From Hermodice carunculata (lineage: Eukaryota > Annelida > Polychaeta > Eunicida > Amphinomidae): 64,000 bases of DNA. Under the pieces are notes generated by a model. The model saw only the letters and a program-made list of their open reading frames with translations, was not told the DNA's origin and made no database searches. A program made the translations under genes and the position numbers. The stretch covers positions 203,318 to 267,317 of the forward strand of contig CAXHWN010002754.1 of the NCBI GenBank assembly GCA_964020975.1, written 5' to 3'. Positions 37,532 to 50,539 of the stretch are shown piece by piece (positions within the stretch are counted from its first letter, which is position 1; the number at the start of each line of letters is the position of its first letter).

Positions 37532-38477
37532 ACCTAATTATCCATTTAATGTAAAATAATTCAGGCAATCATGTCTTGGCCCCGTCACATTGTAATACCT
37601 AGCAATGTCTCTACACGTCAAAAAAGAAAGAAAAGCTATATGTGTCCGTTCATGCACATTATGGTTGCCAATTTGGCAAAGTGTTGGGCTCGGCTTACTT
37701 GTTATAGATGCCAGTGTTGTTTTGATGCTAGTACCAACCGAAACCTTAGAAGTAGAACTATCCGGTCCTCCTGAAAAAGAAAGGACCAAATAATCATAAA
37801 AGGAAACTTTCTATGCAATATTTATTATTTTATTATCATCATTGGCATCATCATCAATCATCATCATCAATAATCACCATCTATGTTGGCAGCTGTTGCA
37901 TTACTTTCATAATTTATTTGGCGTTCCAGGCTTTACAGCAAAATATACATAGGGTGATTAGAGTTACACAGGGTGATTGGAGTTGTCATACTTATACCTA
38001 CCATCAACTTGTAACTTATACGTAGATCCTTCATATCCTTTCCCAACATTGGTGCAGCGATAATAGCCTTCGTCAGATATCAAAAGACGTGTCAAGATAA
38101 GGGATCCATCTTTCTCGTTAACTGAGAACCGGTCGACGAACTGAGATGCAACTTGAACAGAATGCGCATCAGTACGTACTGCAACATGAACACCAAATTT
38201 ATCTCTGGAAGAGTGACTTTGCCGTGTGAATTTATCCCAAGATAATATCGCACCGTTTGCCACTTCTCTCGACAAGTTGCAATACAAAACAGCCGTTCCA
38301 TTTTCGTGCCTGGTGATTCGAATAAAGTCAACACATTTTGCGATATCTGCAACATAAAAGATAGAATATTAAAATTGCAATGGTGAAATGTTTTTATATC
38401 ATGCCTACTGCTGAAAGAATTATACGCATACCTATTATAAACAAGATGGTTCCGGCGCCATAAAGCATTGCACACAT
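31369..38477 (-). CDS. Single-V-domain immunoglobulin superfamily receptor, gene 1
   Basis: Not a gene I can name. The minus-strand exons with clean GT-AG borders are: 38477-38432 (signal peptide), 38346-38002 (V-type Ig), 72-nt stalk exons at 37770-37699, 37378-37307 and 35931-35860, a transmembrane exon starting at 34107, and the tail exon 32672-31369. Every internal junction is phase 1, so stalk exons can be added or skipped without frame change. The product would be a type I cell-surface protein of about 630-650 residues: one Ig domain, a Ser/Thr/Gly stalk, one membrane span with basic stop-transfer residues, and a long tail with tyrosine motifs. Such a plan suits a recognition or adhesion receptor that signals through SH2 proteins. 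AATAAA lies 53 bp after the stop. A paralogue follows 27 kb upstream in the same orientation. The exon model is mine; ligand and expression are unknown. Confidence 0.75.
33970..34107 (-). CDS. Receptor gene 1, transmembrane exon
   Basis: After GTTTTGCTTTAG the frame reads VPNMWDKLHKETQSMKK, then the span TMIVIAVIFLLAGLALFSC and the stop-transfer RKMK. Two donors are possible. The better-looking GTAGGA (exon end 34003) would join T to GA of the tail exon and give an immediate UGA. The weaker GTTTGT (exon end 33970, used here) keeps the phase and joins to the long tail through G-GA. An unseen small exon in between is a third option. Confidence 0.65.
34405..34545. mobile_element. 137-bp MITE with TA target duplication
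   Basis: Terminal inverted repeats are perfect: AAGGTTATCACATGGTTGTA with further matching bases to 34432, and the complement at 34518-34543. TA dinucleotides flank both ends, as in Tc1/mariner-type insertions. It lies in the intron between the transmembrane exon and stalk exon C of receptor gene 1. Perfect arms suggest recent activity. Confidence 0.8.
35065..35700 (-). repeat. SINE-like dispersed repeat, longer copy
   Basis: Shares a ~100-bp block with 13770-13885. On the plus strand, 35310-35345 has GGTTGCTGGTTCCAGACCC, close to a tRNA B box (GGTTCRANNCC), with an A-box-like GGCTAGGTGATTGG upstream, so a tRNA-derived SINE is plausible. Intronic in receptor gene 1. The ends are not resolved. 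Confidence 0.45.
35860..35931 (-). CDS. Receptor gene 1, stalk exon C (24 residues)
   Basis: 72 nt between TCTTTTCCTCTTTAG and GTAAGGG, phase 1 at both ends. Encodes GRSDSSTFEGSIGFGIQNTP then LPGT. The DSST start and length tie it to exons A and B, but it is more diverged. The splice signals are strong, so it is likely used. Confidence 0.65.
35997..36067. repeat. (ATC)n microsatellite
   Basis: About 23 ATC units in a stalk-region intron. Related ATC runs at 37488-37530, 37840-37880 and 62708-62745 occupy the equivalent place in the duplicated intron units. Confidence 0.95.
36136..36235 (-). CDS. Receptor gene 1, possible stalk exon D, donor uncertain
   Basis: Begins after CGACTACAACAG and aligns without gaps for 54 nt to the gene 2 exon at 62517-62585 (GAPQRKHDLKAETPQSEA against GAEHKVDDSKTGTPKSKA). 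The gene 2 donor position has no GT here. The next GTs give either a phase that does not fit the transmembrane exon (GTGTAT at 36135, used for the end given) or a poor consensus. It may be a decaying exon that is no longer spliced. Confidence 0.35.
37307..37378 (-). CDS. Receptor gene 1, stalk exon B (24 residues)
   Basis: Exactly 72 nt, homologous to exon A along its whole length, and in the same frame. Encodes GGFDKCSPKLSVGTHIKTTL then KSIA. The donor is GTGAGCC; the acceptor (TTTTCTGCTTGAG) is weaker. Gains a Cys that could link stalks. About 75 percent identical to exon A, and the flanking introns are duplicated too. Confidence 0.6.
37699..37770 (-). CDS. Receptor gene 1, stalk exon A (24 residues)
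   Basis: 72 nt between TTTCTTTTTCAG and GTAAGCC, phase 1 at both ends. Encodes GGPDSSTSKVSVGTSIKTTL followed by ASIT. Ser/Thr-rich, no Cys, consistent with an extended O-glycosylated stalk. Best-preserved splice sites of the stalk series. Confidence 0.75.
38002..38346 (-). CDS. Receptor gene 1, exon 2: V-type immunoglobulin domain
   Basis: A 345-nt exon between TTTTATGTTGCAG and GTAGGTAT encodes one complete V-set fold. The B-strand Cys is in LYCNLS (exon residue 23), the C-strand Trp in ILSWDKF (37), then a DRFSV strand, a DGSLILTRLLISDEGYYRC stretch with the DxGxYxC signature, and the second Cys at 98. Cys-Cys spacing of 75 is V-like. NGT and NLS are N-glycosylation sites. There is no C-terminal J-like GxG motif; the exon ends KLQVDG. 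An additional Cys at residue 5 could pair between chains. The domain is confined to one exon, as usual for Ig receptors. Confidence 0.9.
38432..38477 (-). CDS. Receptor gene 1, exon 1: start codon and signal peptide
   Basis: Reads MCAMLYGAGTILFII plus one base, then a GTATGC donor. A TAA stands directly before the ATG in the same frame, so translation begins here or at the second Met (residue 4). The hydrophobic core is short but is continued by Ile-Ala from the next exon, so this is a plausible minimal signal peptide. Confidence 0.65.
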
Positions 38478-38479
38478 TT

Positions 38480-40125
<1,646 letters not shown>

Positions 40126-40129
40126 ACAT

Positions 40130-40810
40130 TTAACCCATAATAACTTGCACTCTAGTTCAGAGGATGATGATATTGGACAAGAAGGAAAAAAATGGGACTT
40201 TTCATTGCAGTCCCTATTGACTTACATGGTAATCAATAGGCATGCATGCATTAACAAATAGGTACCCAAACTGAAAAAAGAGGCATTAAAAATAAGGATC
40301 CACAGTGTCACCAACAGTTGAACAAATTTGATTAATCCCCCCCCCCCCCAAGCTACATTTCCACCATGTTTCCGAACAATCTGGGTGACGGTTTCGTAGG
40401 GCAGTCAAAAATGAAGGAAACACATAAAATTGTTCAAAACAGTAGAAAAAATCATTCCACCATCTGTTGAACAAATTAAGGTCTAGAGGTCCCCAGAATT
40501 GCAAATTTAAGAGCAATTGGCTGTACCGTTTAGAAGGACAGCATTCTATTATGCCTTTGCTGAAAAAGTAAACAAAAAAAATCATAAGAAGTCTAAAAAT
40601 CAACAAAGCATTACCATTTGAACAAACTTGGCCGACATCCAACTGAGGTTCATTCTCTCTACTATTTTGGGCTAATGTAGCCTACATCAAGATTCAGGGT
40701 TTGAACTATGGAATAGGGTACCAACGACTAGGAAGTGGTTCTAGACGAAAAGATCCGAGTATAATTCTGTTGGCTTTGAGCCACTGATGCTTGGCAGATA
40801 GGTCTGCACA
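40130..40810 (+). repeat. Dispersed repeat family R3, copy 2
   Basis: Has ACATTTCCACC, GGGCTAATGTAGCCTACATC, ACTAGGAAGTGGTTCTAGAC and the TTGACTTACATGGTAAT then ATGCATTAACA blocks shared with copy 3 at 44.9 kb. Confidence 0.6.
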
Positions 40811-41079
40811 GGCTGGTCCCCGATCTTTGACTTTGGAAGCATACTGTAATTCCCGCTAATGTCTCCAGTCTTGGATTTTGTTATTGTTATTGTTCTTAGC
40901 TTTGTTATTCAGTAGACGTATTGATGGTGCCCATATGCAATTTCATCGAGATAATGTTTAGGGACCGAATGTCTTCAGCCTAGGTCCTATTTTGGACTGT
41001 TTTTGTTACTGTTTTTAGTTTAGTTATTCCGTGGACTTATTTGTAGTGAATGCGGATAATATTTAGGGACATGAATATA

Positions 41080-43950
41080 AAAAATAGCAAGATGGATATT
41101 CTAAACTTATTGCTAAATCCAAAAATTTATCATAAGCATAGGAAACAGAAATCAAAACGGTTCAAACTTAGCCTCGAGCGGTAATTTTGGAATGCATTGT
41201 GACGCAAATTGTGACTGTCTGTTCTGCAACTCTAATCATGAACAAAGCATTTTACAGTAATATCACCAACAAAAAATCAAATCGAGAAATCCTTGGTCGA
41301 AAATTTGTTGTTATCCTGTGAGTCTTCAAATATCATTAATTTTAACCCTACATCAAATGTATATCACAATATATGGGCCTAACTACTTAATCAGTTAAAA
41401 GGGGATTTAGTGGACACAAAACTACAATTGAAAACCATAAATTAAAAACTTTTTTGTTTAACCATTTAAATTCTGAGGAACGTTCGCATATGGATTTCCC
41501 TGTACAGTTTATTGATTACATAGAGCCAAATTTACTAGGCCATGATTTTTAAGTTAACACAAGAAAATATGACAAATGGAAGACTTATGGGTCGAAACAT
41601 TTAATTAAGCTTTCCCCTTTGGACTCAATGACGGAATTTTAGGTTTCAGTGGTGTTAAGAATTTGGACTCTAAGGCTCTTGATAGCTTCCACACAACATT
41701 CCATAATAATCAGGGTAATATCAAAAGAAGAAGAAATCATAGACAAAGACAATACTGGAAAAACAAGAAATATTGGAACATGGATACAAAAGACCTAGTT
41801 TAAAATTTATTACAGCCATTCTCTAAAGGAATTGGTCGACCACATACATATCTTAAAGCACTATCATTTCAAGATATAGCCAGAATAACTTAATATTTGG
41901 GTCTTACTTAATCTGAACTTATTTTTCCACATAGTTTTTGCAAAATTGTGTATATTTACAGAAAAACTATTCAGAAACCAGATTCTAAAAAGAAAAAAAG
42001 GAACAAATGTTTTGCTGCATTCCTTTGAAACACAACATTATCAATTCACGGAACATTCAGACCTTTTTGAGATAAACATTTTTTCGTAACCTGATTCCCG
42101 AGGAATGTAAAATAAAAGATGTTCCCATCATTTCCTATAGATATGGCAATAATATTGCTCATATTATTATGAATTACAAGAATGTTTTAGCTTGAATTAC
42201 TCTTAAGCATATCACAGCAAATCAAAATTGTAGATGTACGTCAAACAATAAATATTCTAATTTTCATACAAACCGTAAGTATGTACATAGAGGTAATTGT
42301 GATATAATACAAAGTCGACGTTTAAAAGAATTGATGGAAAAACGTACAAAATTTCGAGTATGTCACAAGGTGCGCATTGAGAGTATTTTTTCGAATATAT
42401 ACAATATTTTTTATTCCTATTGTATGAAATGGGCAAAAAAGGAAAGAATGAAATTCAGAAATTTGATGAATGGTTATCAAACTTAAACAACGTCTTTAGA
42501 AATAGAATTTATCGCTACAAAACCACAGCAAGAATTTCAGTATGGCAGATTTAAAGCAGCCTAAGGTTTCAAAAGCCGGTAAAGATCAAGAAACATTTGT
42601 AATCACTCACATTGATAAGACAGGTAACAATTTGGGGATCATCTGAAAAAAAAATATTATCTTGATGCTTTGACAAATGAGCTAAGTGTAAAACATATTT
42701 CAGAAAAAAGAGAAAATGACGTATATATATTACACAAGCAATTGATAAATAGACAGTTTCAACTAAAGATGAGATGAAACAAATTTTTTATATCAAAAGA
42801 AGGGGATCAAATATTTTTCTGCATTCCTTTGAAACACAAAATTATTGATTCACTCTTTGAATTCAACTCCTTCATACCACTTTTGCTCTGAATACCCAAG
42901 TAACATAAAACCCATTTTAAATCAAGATTCCCAGCGGTTGTTTCAAAATATGCAACAAATCAACTATCAACGGAAGTAACACTGTGTTTGACAGCAATTA
43001 GGTATCATTTCTGTAAATACTATAAAGCAATTTCTTGAAACTGTGAAATAAATTGCATTTGGAGTATTTACAATTCTCCTAAGTTTGCATTAAAATCAAA
43101 GATTTATATGCAAAAAAGTATCAAATGTTTTAATATTTATGCACTTTCCACGAATCTGTCCATAGATAATGTCAAAAGTTCTCTTTCAGAATTAATCGGC
43201 AAAATGTTTATGCACAACTGTAAACCGTACATAAATGTTAATCCATATGTAATGAAAGCATATAGGTTATTTCATAAATATTTAAAAAGTAAAGTTAAAT
43301 CTTGTACTGTTGGAACTTTGAAAGAGACTAAAAAATTTTTTTTGGATAATACTTTTGTTTAATGTGGACCATTGGTCCTCAACAAATTAAAGTCATTCCA
43401 ATGGTTAGCAACTGCTCCCTGACACCTGCTGGTTTATATTTAACAACCTTGAATTTAAGTGTATAGATATATTGATGATGAGTATATGGCTGCAACATTT
43501 TCAAACGATGCAAGGTATATTGATAAAATTGCTTGCGTAGATGTACACAATCTCAGCAAAATTGCTAAAGAAATTTACCCGAAAGATATCCCTCTGAAAG
43601 GCAACAATTCAGATGATTTCAGAGAGGTGTTTCTGGACTTGGATATTTGGGTCTGAAATGACAGGTTTGTCATTAAAGTCGATAACAAAATTCATCAATG
43701 TCACTTTGAAGCAGTTAACCTGACAGTAATATTTCGGAAACTATTGGATGTAATACATTTTTGTCACAAATTTTTAGATTTCGTTGTATTTGTTCTCTAT
43801 TTCATATTTAGAACAAACTTGTGCCAATAGATTCAAAGCTGTATATTTGATTAAATATATCTGCACATTGTACTGTAAATATCCACAGATTCGTTAGAAA
43901 CTTTGGTTTCAATAATTAAAAACACTCTAGACTTCCCTCTTTTGCTACGT
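41080..43950 (+). mobile_element. Decayed Penelope-like retroelement
   Basis: The RT core is best read at 43108-43800: YALSTNLSIDNVKSSLSELI, NPYVMKAYRLF, then FFLDNTFV, the RYIDDEY box, PKDIPLKGNN and VFLDLDIWV. The order (FSTLYTNI-like start, NTFV, YIDD, ExYP, FLDLDI) is that of a large invertebrate RT group I attribute to Penelope-like elements. The sequence before it (41.1-43.1 kb) has the same AT-rich composition and scattered fragments, probably the N-terminal half. Much interrupted, so an old copy. No GIY-YIG endonuclease was recognised after the RT. Confidence 0.55.
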
Positions 43951-44629
43951 AATTCTATCTTTTGCCATCATTCATTTTTGATATTCATCTTTGATGCTAG
44001 AATGTTTTCTGTTAGGTAAACCCCACGTGGCCATATGTAGCAAGTAGCTATCGGCCATAGTTACAAGTTTGTCTTATTGAACTTGAAATTTGGTCAAGAA
44101 AAAAAACATTTTCACGTAAATGCTATTGACTTTCATATTTCTTTGACATGCCTAAGGGCACAATTCCTCAAGGTCAAGAATTACTCAAGATTGAATTAAA
44201 TTTGCTCAAATGTCACAAACTTGAATCATTCGTTTGAAACAGCAACTCAGAGTTGGTACCAAAATATGCTTTATTGTTTCGAGACTTTCATAGTGAGTAG
44301 TAGGTGTCATCATTGGGTTTGTTTCACATTTCTGGTGCAGGTTGTCCATTGTTACAGTATTTGTTAGGGATTCCCCAGTTTGATTCTACTTTAGTCATAG
44401 ACTAGGTTGTTAGACTACGGTGACATATCAGGCTGGAAAATATACATACTAGTTCAGGTGTAAGCCAAATTATTCTTGTTTGAACCTGTACTATATGAAT
44501 TTACCAAATTCATTAATTGCCACTTTCATATTTATTCACTCTTGTGAGGGTTGTATGTGCTGAATATTTAGCTTAGACAAGCAGCAACTATTCAGAAAGA
44601 CATGTACTGGTACAGGATCCAAAAGATGT

Positions 44630-45420
44630 TCTGAGGAGTTAGCGGCTGAAGACCCTTAACTATATTTAGGATAATACAGCCTATTTCAAAATTCTATAGA
44701 GGAAGGTGAGCAATATGTACCATAATACTTTCATATTTATATCGGTTAGATGTTGACGGTTAGATTATGGAGAGTGTGAAGTTTTGACTATTGAATAGAA
44801 TGAAAACGACTGGGGGCTGGTTCTAGACGAAAAGACTCAAGTATGACTGTCATCAAGTTTGAAATGAATCTGATTTACAATTTTGTAGCAAATGCAAATG
44901 TTAATTTCCATTGCAACCTGCATTGACTTTACATTGTAATTAACAGGAATACATGCATTAACCAGCAAGTGCCCGAACTAAAAAAATCGTTAAAAGTTAG
45001 GGATGCTCAGTATCACTGCTTAATTAATACCTTTCGTTGGCCTTGCTCAGCCTTAATACACTAAATTCGTTTAAAAAAATAGGAAAAATCGCAGCGCCAT
45101 TTGTTAAATCAAGGTATAGGAATCTCCCAAAAGTTTTTTTATGCAATTTCAAAGCAATTACCTCAGTGAATTGGGAGAAAACGTTGGTCACAAATTAACC
45201 AAAAAAAAACACACAAAAAAATAAGAATCAATTAAGCATGATACTTTGAATACAATTGGTTGAAACCTACCCCAGGTACATTTCTGCCAGGTTTTAAGTG
45301 ACTCTGATTGACCATTTCGCAGACGAAGTCATAAATGTTAAATGTGGACAGACGGAAAGACGGCGGACGACGACGAATATTATAACCGCATTTGAGTTAC
45401 CGCATGAGGTAAAAACGATG
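44630..45420 (+). repeat. Dispersed repeat family R3, copy 3
   Basis: Shares GGATAATACAGCCTA, TTATGGAGAGTG, GGTTCTAGACGAAAAGA and the TTGACTTTACATTGTAAT block with copies 1 and 2. Ends in GGACAGACGGAAAGACGGCGGAC. Confidence 0.6.
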
Positions 45421-45690
45421 TAAATTTTCATCAAATACCTGCAACAGTTAGAAAGACAGAAAGAAAGAAAGCAAGAAAAAAAGAAAGAAAGAAAGAAAGC
45501 AACCACCCCACCCCTCATCCCCCCAAAAATTGCATTCTATCAAGTTAAGGACGACTGGACAATTTTAACTATTCTTTTTGTCACTACGAAGTGAACCCAA
45601 AATTGGGGAACATGTCGCCGCAGGGAGACAACCAGCGACTCACCGGGCCACATTTTTGTCGAAATTATGGACAGTCATTATTAAACTGTG

Positions 45691-45692
45691 GG

Positions 45693-45790
<98 letters not shown>

Positions 45791-45850
45791 AAATATTTTT
45801 TTGAACAATAATAATAATAGTAATAATAGTAATAATAATATTAGTAATAA
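45691..45850. repeat. (ATA)n-(ATG)n microsatellite
   Basis: ATA units (45691-45732) then ATG units (45733-45790) and degenerate ATA to 45850. They produce poly-Ile, poly-Met and poly-Asp pseudo-frames. Confidence 0.95.
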
Positions 45851-46031
45851 TTTTACCTGTCCGGTATTGGGCAATTACACAAGTTAGGCGTCAAAACCAA
45901 TATCAAAAGGCGCTTGGTCAAATATTCGCCTAGGAGTCAATTTGTTGATCATGTTATTGAAAAAAGACCGATTTCTGATATTTACTCTGATATTTACGTT
46001 GGTCAGATAGCGTTTGCCAATCATTTTGGAC

Positions 46032-46343
46032 AGAAAAAGAAGAAGAAGAAGAAGAAGAAGAAGAAGAAGAAGAAGAAGAAGAAGAAGAAGAAGAAGAAGA
46101 AGAGAGGAGGAGGAGGAGGAGGAGGAGGAGGAGGAGGAGGAGGAGGAGGAGGAGGAGGAGGAGGAGGAGGAGAGAGGAGAAGGAGAAGGAGAAGGAGAAG
46201 GAGAAGGAGAAGGAGAAGGAGAAGGAGAAGAAGAAGAAGAAGAAGAAGAAGAAGAAGAAGAAGAAGAAGAAGAAGAAGAAGAAGAAGAAGAAGAAGAAGA
46301 AGAAGAAGAAGAAGAAGAAGAAGAAGAAGAAGAAGAGAAAAGA
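46032..46343. repeat. 312-nt uninterrupted polypurine tract
   Basis: Only A and G occur on the plus strand. GAA units (to about 46102), GGA units (to about 46172), GGAGAA units (to about 46228), then GAA units again. The GAA/GGA/GAA layout has mirror symmetry, which favours triplex (H-DNA). Confidence 0.95.
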
Positions 46344-46449
46344 TTAATGATACGAGTACGGGATTACCATGGTAAATAATGTGTGCATGTAATTCATGGG
46401 TGTGTATATTCGTGTGCCTCGGCTATAACTGTGTTTCCCATAAAGAAAG

Positions 46450-49400
46450 ATCGTCGGTGAACAGGCTTGTTTTTGGAGGAAAATGTACAGATAGATATTC
46501 GATTGCATTGAATGTAGCCCACTAAACTTTGTCCCAGTCGTGCATTCTACCGGAATTGGTATTGATTCGATCAGCCGAAGTATTGGGATGATGGATAATT
46601 TCTAAGATACTTTTGACCGCAGCGAATAATTTGATATCACAGCTCATGCCTTCTGTGGTGTCAATTATAAAACCAAAAAAGAGCAGAGGGCCAAAAATGA
46701 AGCCTTTTTTGTATACCAGCTGCAATTGGCAGCCAAGAGTAAATTTGACAGCAGATGCTGGTGCGCTGTGAACGATCTGAGAGGTACTAGTAACTACTGA
46801 TGTAATCCTGGATAGCGGGGGTGAAGCCAAGTTGTTGCAGCTTAAATGAAAGACCCTCGTGCGTTACTCGGTCGAAAGCTTTTGATATTTCGACGAAAAC
46901 CATCTGTGTTTCTTTGCTCAGTTCCAATCCGTTATATACCATAACGTTTAGCAACCAGTTGGTTTATAGTGGAGTCATTTGCTTTAAAGCCAGAGTTTTT
47001 AGTGGAAAGAATTTTTGTTATAACTTCTCAGAAAAGATATTATACGAAGGCATGCAAAATGTTTAAGACATTACAACCTAAGGAGATAAACCGATTGTTT
47101 TAGATTGGTTGTTATTTCCTTAAAAACTGCACAGACTATGGATTATTTCCAAGGAAGTGGGAAATGGCAATGTTGTAGGGAGTGGTTCAAATTTTAGGGA
47201 TAAGATGGCATATTCTAGCAGCAGTATTTTTAAGAGGATGTTCCCTTTATTATGAATCCACAGGCAGAACTAGTCTTAAGGTACAATAAGACTTTTTTAA
47301 CTTGAGCAGTGTCTACCTGAAACAAGCTAAGGCGAGCATCAGTTCTCTTGGAAAAATGGGATAGGGTAGTCGGTTATCATCTTGTGGGAGCTTGTATTAG
47401 TTAGCAATTTATGTTTCAAAGGTCTCACACTTTTCGGCTTTACTTGATACAATGTTTCCTTTTTTTTCAACAAGCAGTGGAATGGATTGATGGAGTTTAT
47501 AGACAAGGATGGGTTTAATAAGGCTCCCACATCTTTTTAGGTAAATGTCATGTAAGTCAGCAAAAACCTTTGCATGGGTGATTTTGTGATTGTAACGGTT
47601 TTTACAGGATAGATGTCCTTTCTGTAACTTGGCAACATTACAAGTTCCTAACAAAAGTAGCATTATGACACAGGAAAAAACGACCAATGCATGTGGGCAT
47701 CTGAACGTCCGTGTGCCTTTCTTTTGGTTTTCAGCTGCCTAGCGGAACAATGACACCCGACAATCATACTTAGCAGTCGGTTAAGTGGCTACAGGTAGGA
47801 ACGGCCCAAAACAAGAGTGGTACGCCGCGAAATCAGGCGGCATGCCGAAACTAAAGTGTGTTTGTGGTCAGGGGAATGATCCGAACATGCACACATATAC
47901 AACCTTGGTGGTTGAATTTATTGTTATCTTCTTGTTTTGCGTTAAAATGAAGGAAGACATTAACTGTTCATAAGCGGCGGGGATCGTCAGACAATGTTCG
48001 ATCAAAGGCCGTGCTGCGATGGATTACCCCAGTGTCCCTGCACACGAAAGACAGGCGTATAAGAACTGGAACTTCAAAATGTTCATGACAAAGTGAGACC
48101 CGAATATAATCCACTGTACTGACTTCAGGTTCAGCATTAAATGGTTTGGTATAGTAAAAATTAATTAAAAAGGTGAAAAGTCAGGAGACACAAGTTGTTC
48201 GCGTAAGGTACCCATGAAGAGTGCTCCTTCAAGTATTCAACTATAAAATGAGTCATAAGGTCAATGCCAGGATTGTCAAAGCTAATTTTGTAAATGCGTG
48301 AAATTTCAAAAACAGAGAAATCTTCGGTTCTCGTAGAAGTTGTGTAACTAGCCAGATATTAATTGACATTGCGTGGAGTAACCTACATTGGTGGGATTTT
48401 TTTTCACCTAAACATTGTCTTAATAAGCCATCTTGGAAAGAAATTTTAACCAGAGAGGTCGATCTGTGCAAAACCTACATGCCATTCGGAATGCCGAAAC
48501 TGTTGGGGAAAAAACATCAACGACAGGACAGGACAGGAACAAATCTGACGAAGTGAGCAATCTTTGATCTGTTAAGCCAAGCTAACTCTGAACTTCCTTG
48601 GTAGGTTTGAGGTCAGAGGGCCCAAAGGCCCGCCTACATGATGTCACGCTTTGAAACCAGATTGTCACTGTCGCCATTTGACATATATCGCTGAAGAATC
48701 TTTTCCGTACTTCAAAGGCTCATTTCTTTATGTTATTGGCCAATAGTTGTTTGACAGCCTCACCAAATGTTAAGCGACGATGTTTACTCCGTTTTGTATA
48801 AATATCAGCTCTACCTGAGCAAATTGAGCGGTATCCTTTCAAAGGTAAATGATCAACACCAAAGGCCTATGAAGCTCGTTCTTTTGAGAAAGGATAAACT
48901 GATGAGAACCCCACCTAGGAATGGTTATTCCAAGGAAACGGCTTGGCGAAATTTAATCCGGTAAAAGGCCATTGACTTTGTATTGATTTTTTAATGATTC
49001 TGTAATGATTTGTAAAGTCTGAGCTTCAAAACTTTTTCAGCGTTTTTATCCATTTTTGCTTCGTTCTTTTTCTTTAAAATGAAAGAAAATTAACATCCTG
49101 GAAATCAAAAGGAAATTTGATTGTCAAACTTTCACGACGGGTAACAGAAAAACTAAGCGAAACACAAATAAATGCAGAATCGCTTTTTTGTTTCCGGTAC
49201 ACCAGAACTAAGATGCAAGTGTAATTATGATTTCATCACAAATAAGTTCTGACATATGTCGACATGTATGGGGTGAATGGTATGCGGTCAACTTTCGATT
49301 GTTTATTCGACAATTGTCAGCACAGACACCCAAACACGGAATACGTGAGTTCTTTGGGAAATGACGACTACACAAATATATGATTTGCTATCCTGACGCA

Positions 49401-50530
49401 AAAACATTTTGAGCTATGATCAATTAAAGTGGGAGTCTGTTTTGGTGTCTCAGCTGTGATTAATATCTTTAGAATGAAGCCCTGAGCAACGTTTTTTTTT
49501 TCAAAATAGGAACGAAAACACTTTTTATAGTGTTTACCGTGAGGTTTTGCTTCATTTTATTACGTTGGTAGAAACATTCAATCCTGGTGGATATATAAAA
49601 AGGTGTGGGGTCTAGGCTGACCAGTGAGCCTTTCATACCTGTTCCAGGCACAGTTGCCTTGCCTCATTAGTATCTTGATAACAGTGTTTATACATGGTTT
49701 ATATTTAGGTCTAATTGTTATATCTCGGGATGGGTTGAATTGTTTGCAAGTGTCAAAACAAAAAACAAAAAAAACATATCAGACCAGTAAGACACGGCGT
49801 CGTCAGTAGAATCCAAAACTGCTAGACCAGTGCCCCAATGAGCATCTAGCAGGGCTTTGTTTAGGTTACCAACGTCAGCTTGCTTGTTATCCCAGATTAT
49901 TCATTTGGAAGATTGGTCTATGTGGTTCAGAAGGAAGAAAGAGCAAAAGATAACAGCATGATCAGATGTAGAAATAGGTGGTAATATACCTGAACTTAGG
50001 ACATAACCAGGGTTATCCGTGATCATAAGGTCTAGTAAATATTCAGAGTACTCGGAAACTCGGTTGGGTCTGGATATAAATTGGTGTAACTTGTTTTACG
50101 TGGCGATATCGAAGAGGCGTTGACCAAGTTCACTGTTATGGTGGATAGATTACTAGAATTGGCAGTTATCATTGAAATCACCAATGAGAATTAGAACACA
50201 GAGATTGAGGTCTGATGCCATGGGTATAGAATTAGGGAAAAAAGCATCAATAATTGAGTCTCTTTGGGCTGCAGGCTGTCTGGAAGGGCGATAAAATACG
50301 CCTTTGAGTACCACGCCACTTGGAGAAGTGATTTCAATCCAGATGCATTCCAAGTTGGGTGATTCGAGATTTAATATGTCTAGTGAAAGGTAAATGGTCT
50401 TTGACATATACTGCGACACCTCCGCCATTGCCCGTTCTCGATTCTTACGTAAGGTGGCTTGGAAACAATCTATATTCAAGAGGAAAAATGGGGTAGAGCC
50501 AAGTTTCAGAGATCAATAATATCAATTTTC
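46450..50530 (-). mobile_element. LINE interrupted by dispersed repeat B
   Basis: Read on the minus strand: endonuclease at 50479-50153 (RKNRERAMAEVSQYM, GVVLKGVFYRPSR, LIGDFNDN), its end near 49.98 kb (SGILPPISTSDHAVI), a linker to about 49.5 kb, then repeat B. The linker resumes at about 47.68 kb (LLVEKKGNIVSSKAEKCETF). RT blocks at 46930-46520 read EISKAFDRVTHEGL, KKGFIFGPLLF and DIKLFAAVK. RT Asp codons and several frames are lost, so it is inactive. Confidence 0.7.
47690..49400 (+). repeat. Dispersed repeat B, partner of repeat A, inserted in a LINE
   Basis: Starts CATGTGGGCATCTGAACGTC and follows repeat A block by block, apart from the middle (about 48100-48600). It separates two parts of one LINE, so it arrived after it and is a mobile unit. 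No terminal inverted repeats or poly-A tail were seen; family unknown. Confidence 0.65.
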
Positions 50531-50539
50531 TGTCTCAGT

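Noticed and set aside
46014-46379. Long Arg-, Lys- or Glu-rich open frames
   Set aside because: They are translations of the GAA/GGA polypurine tract, not genes.
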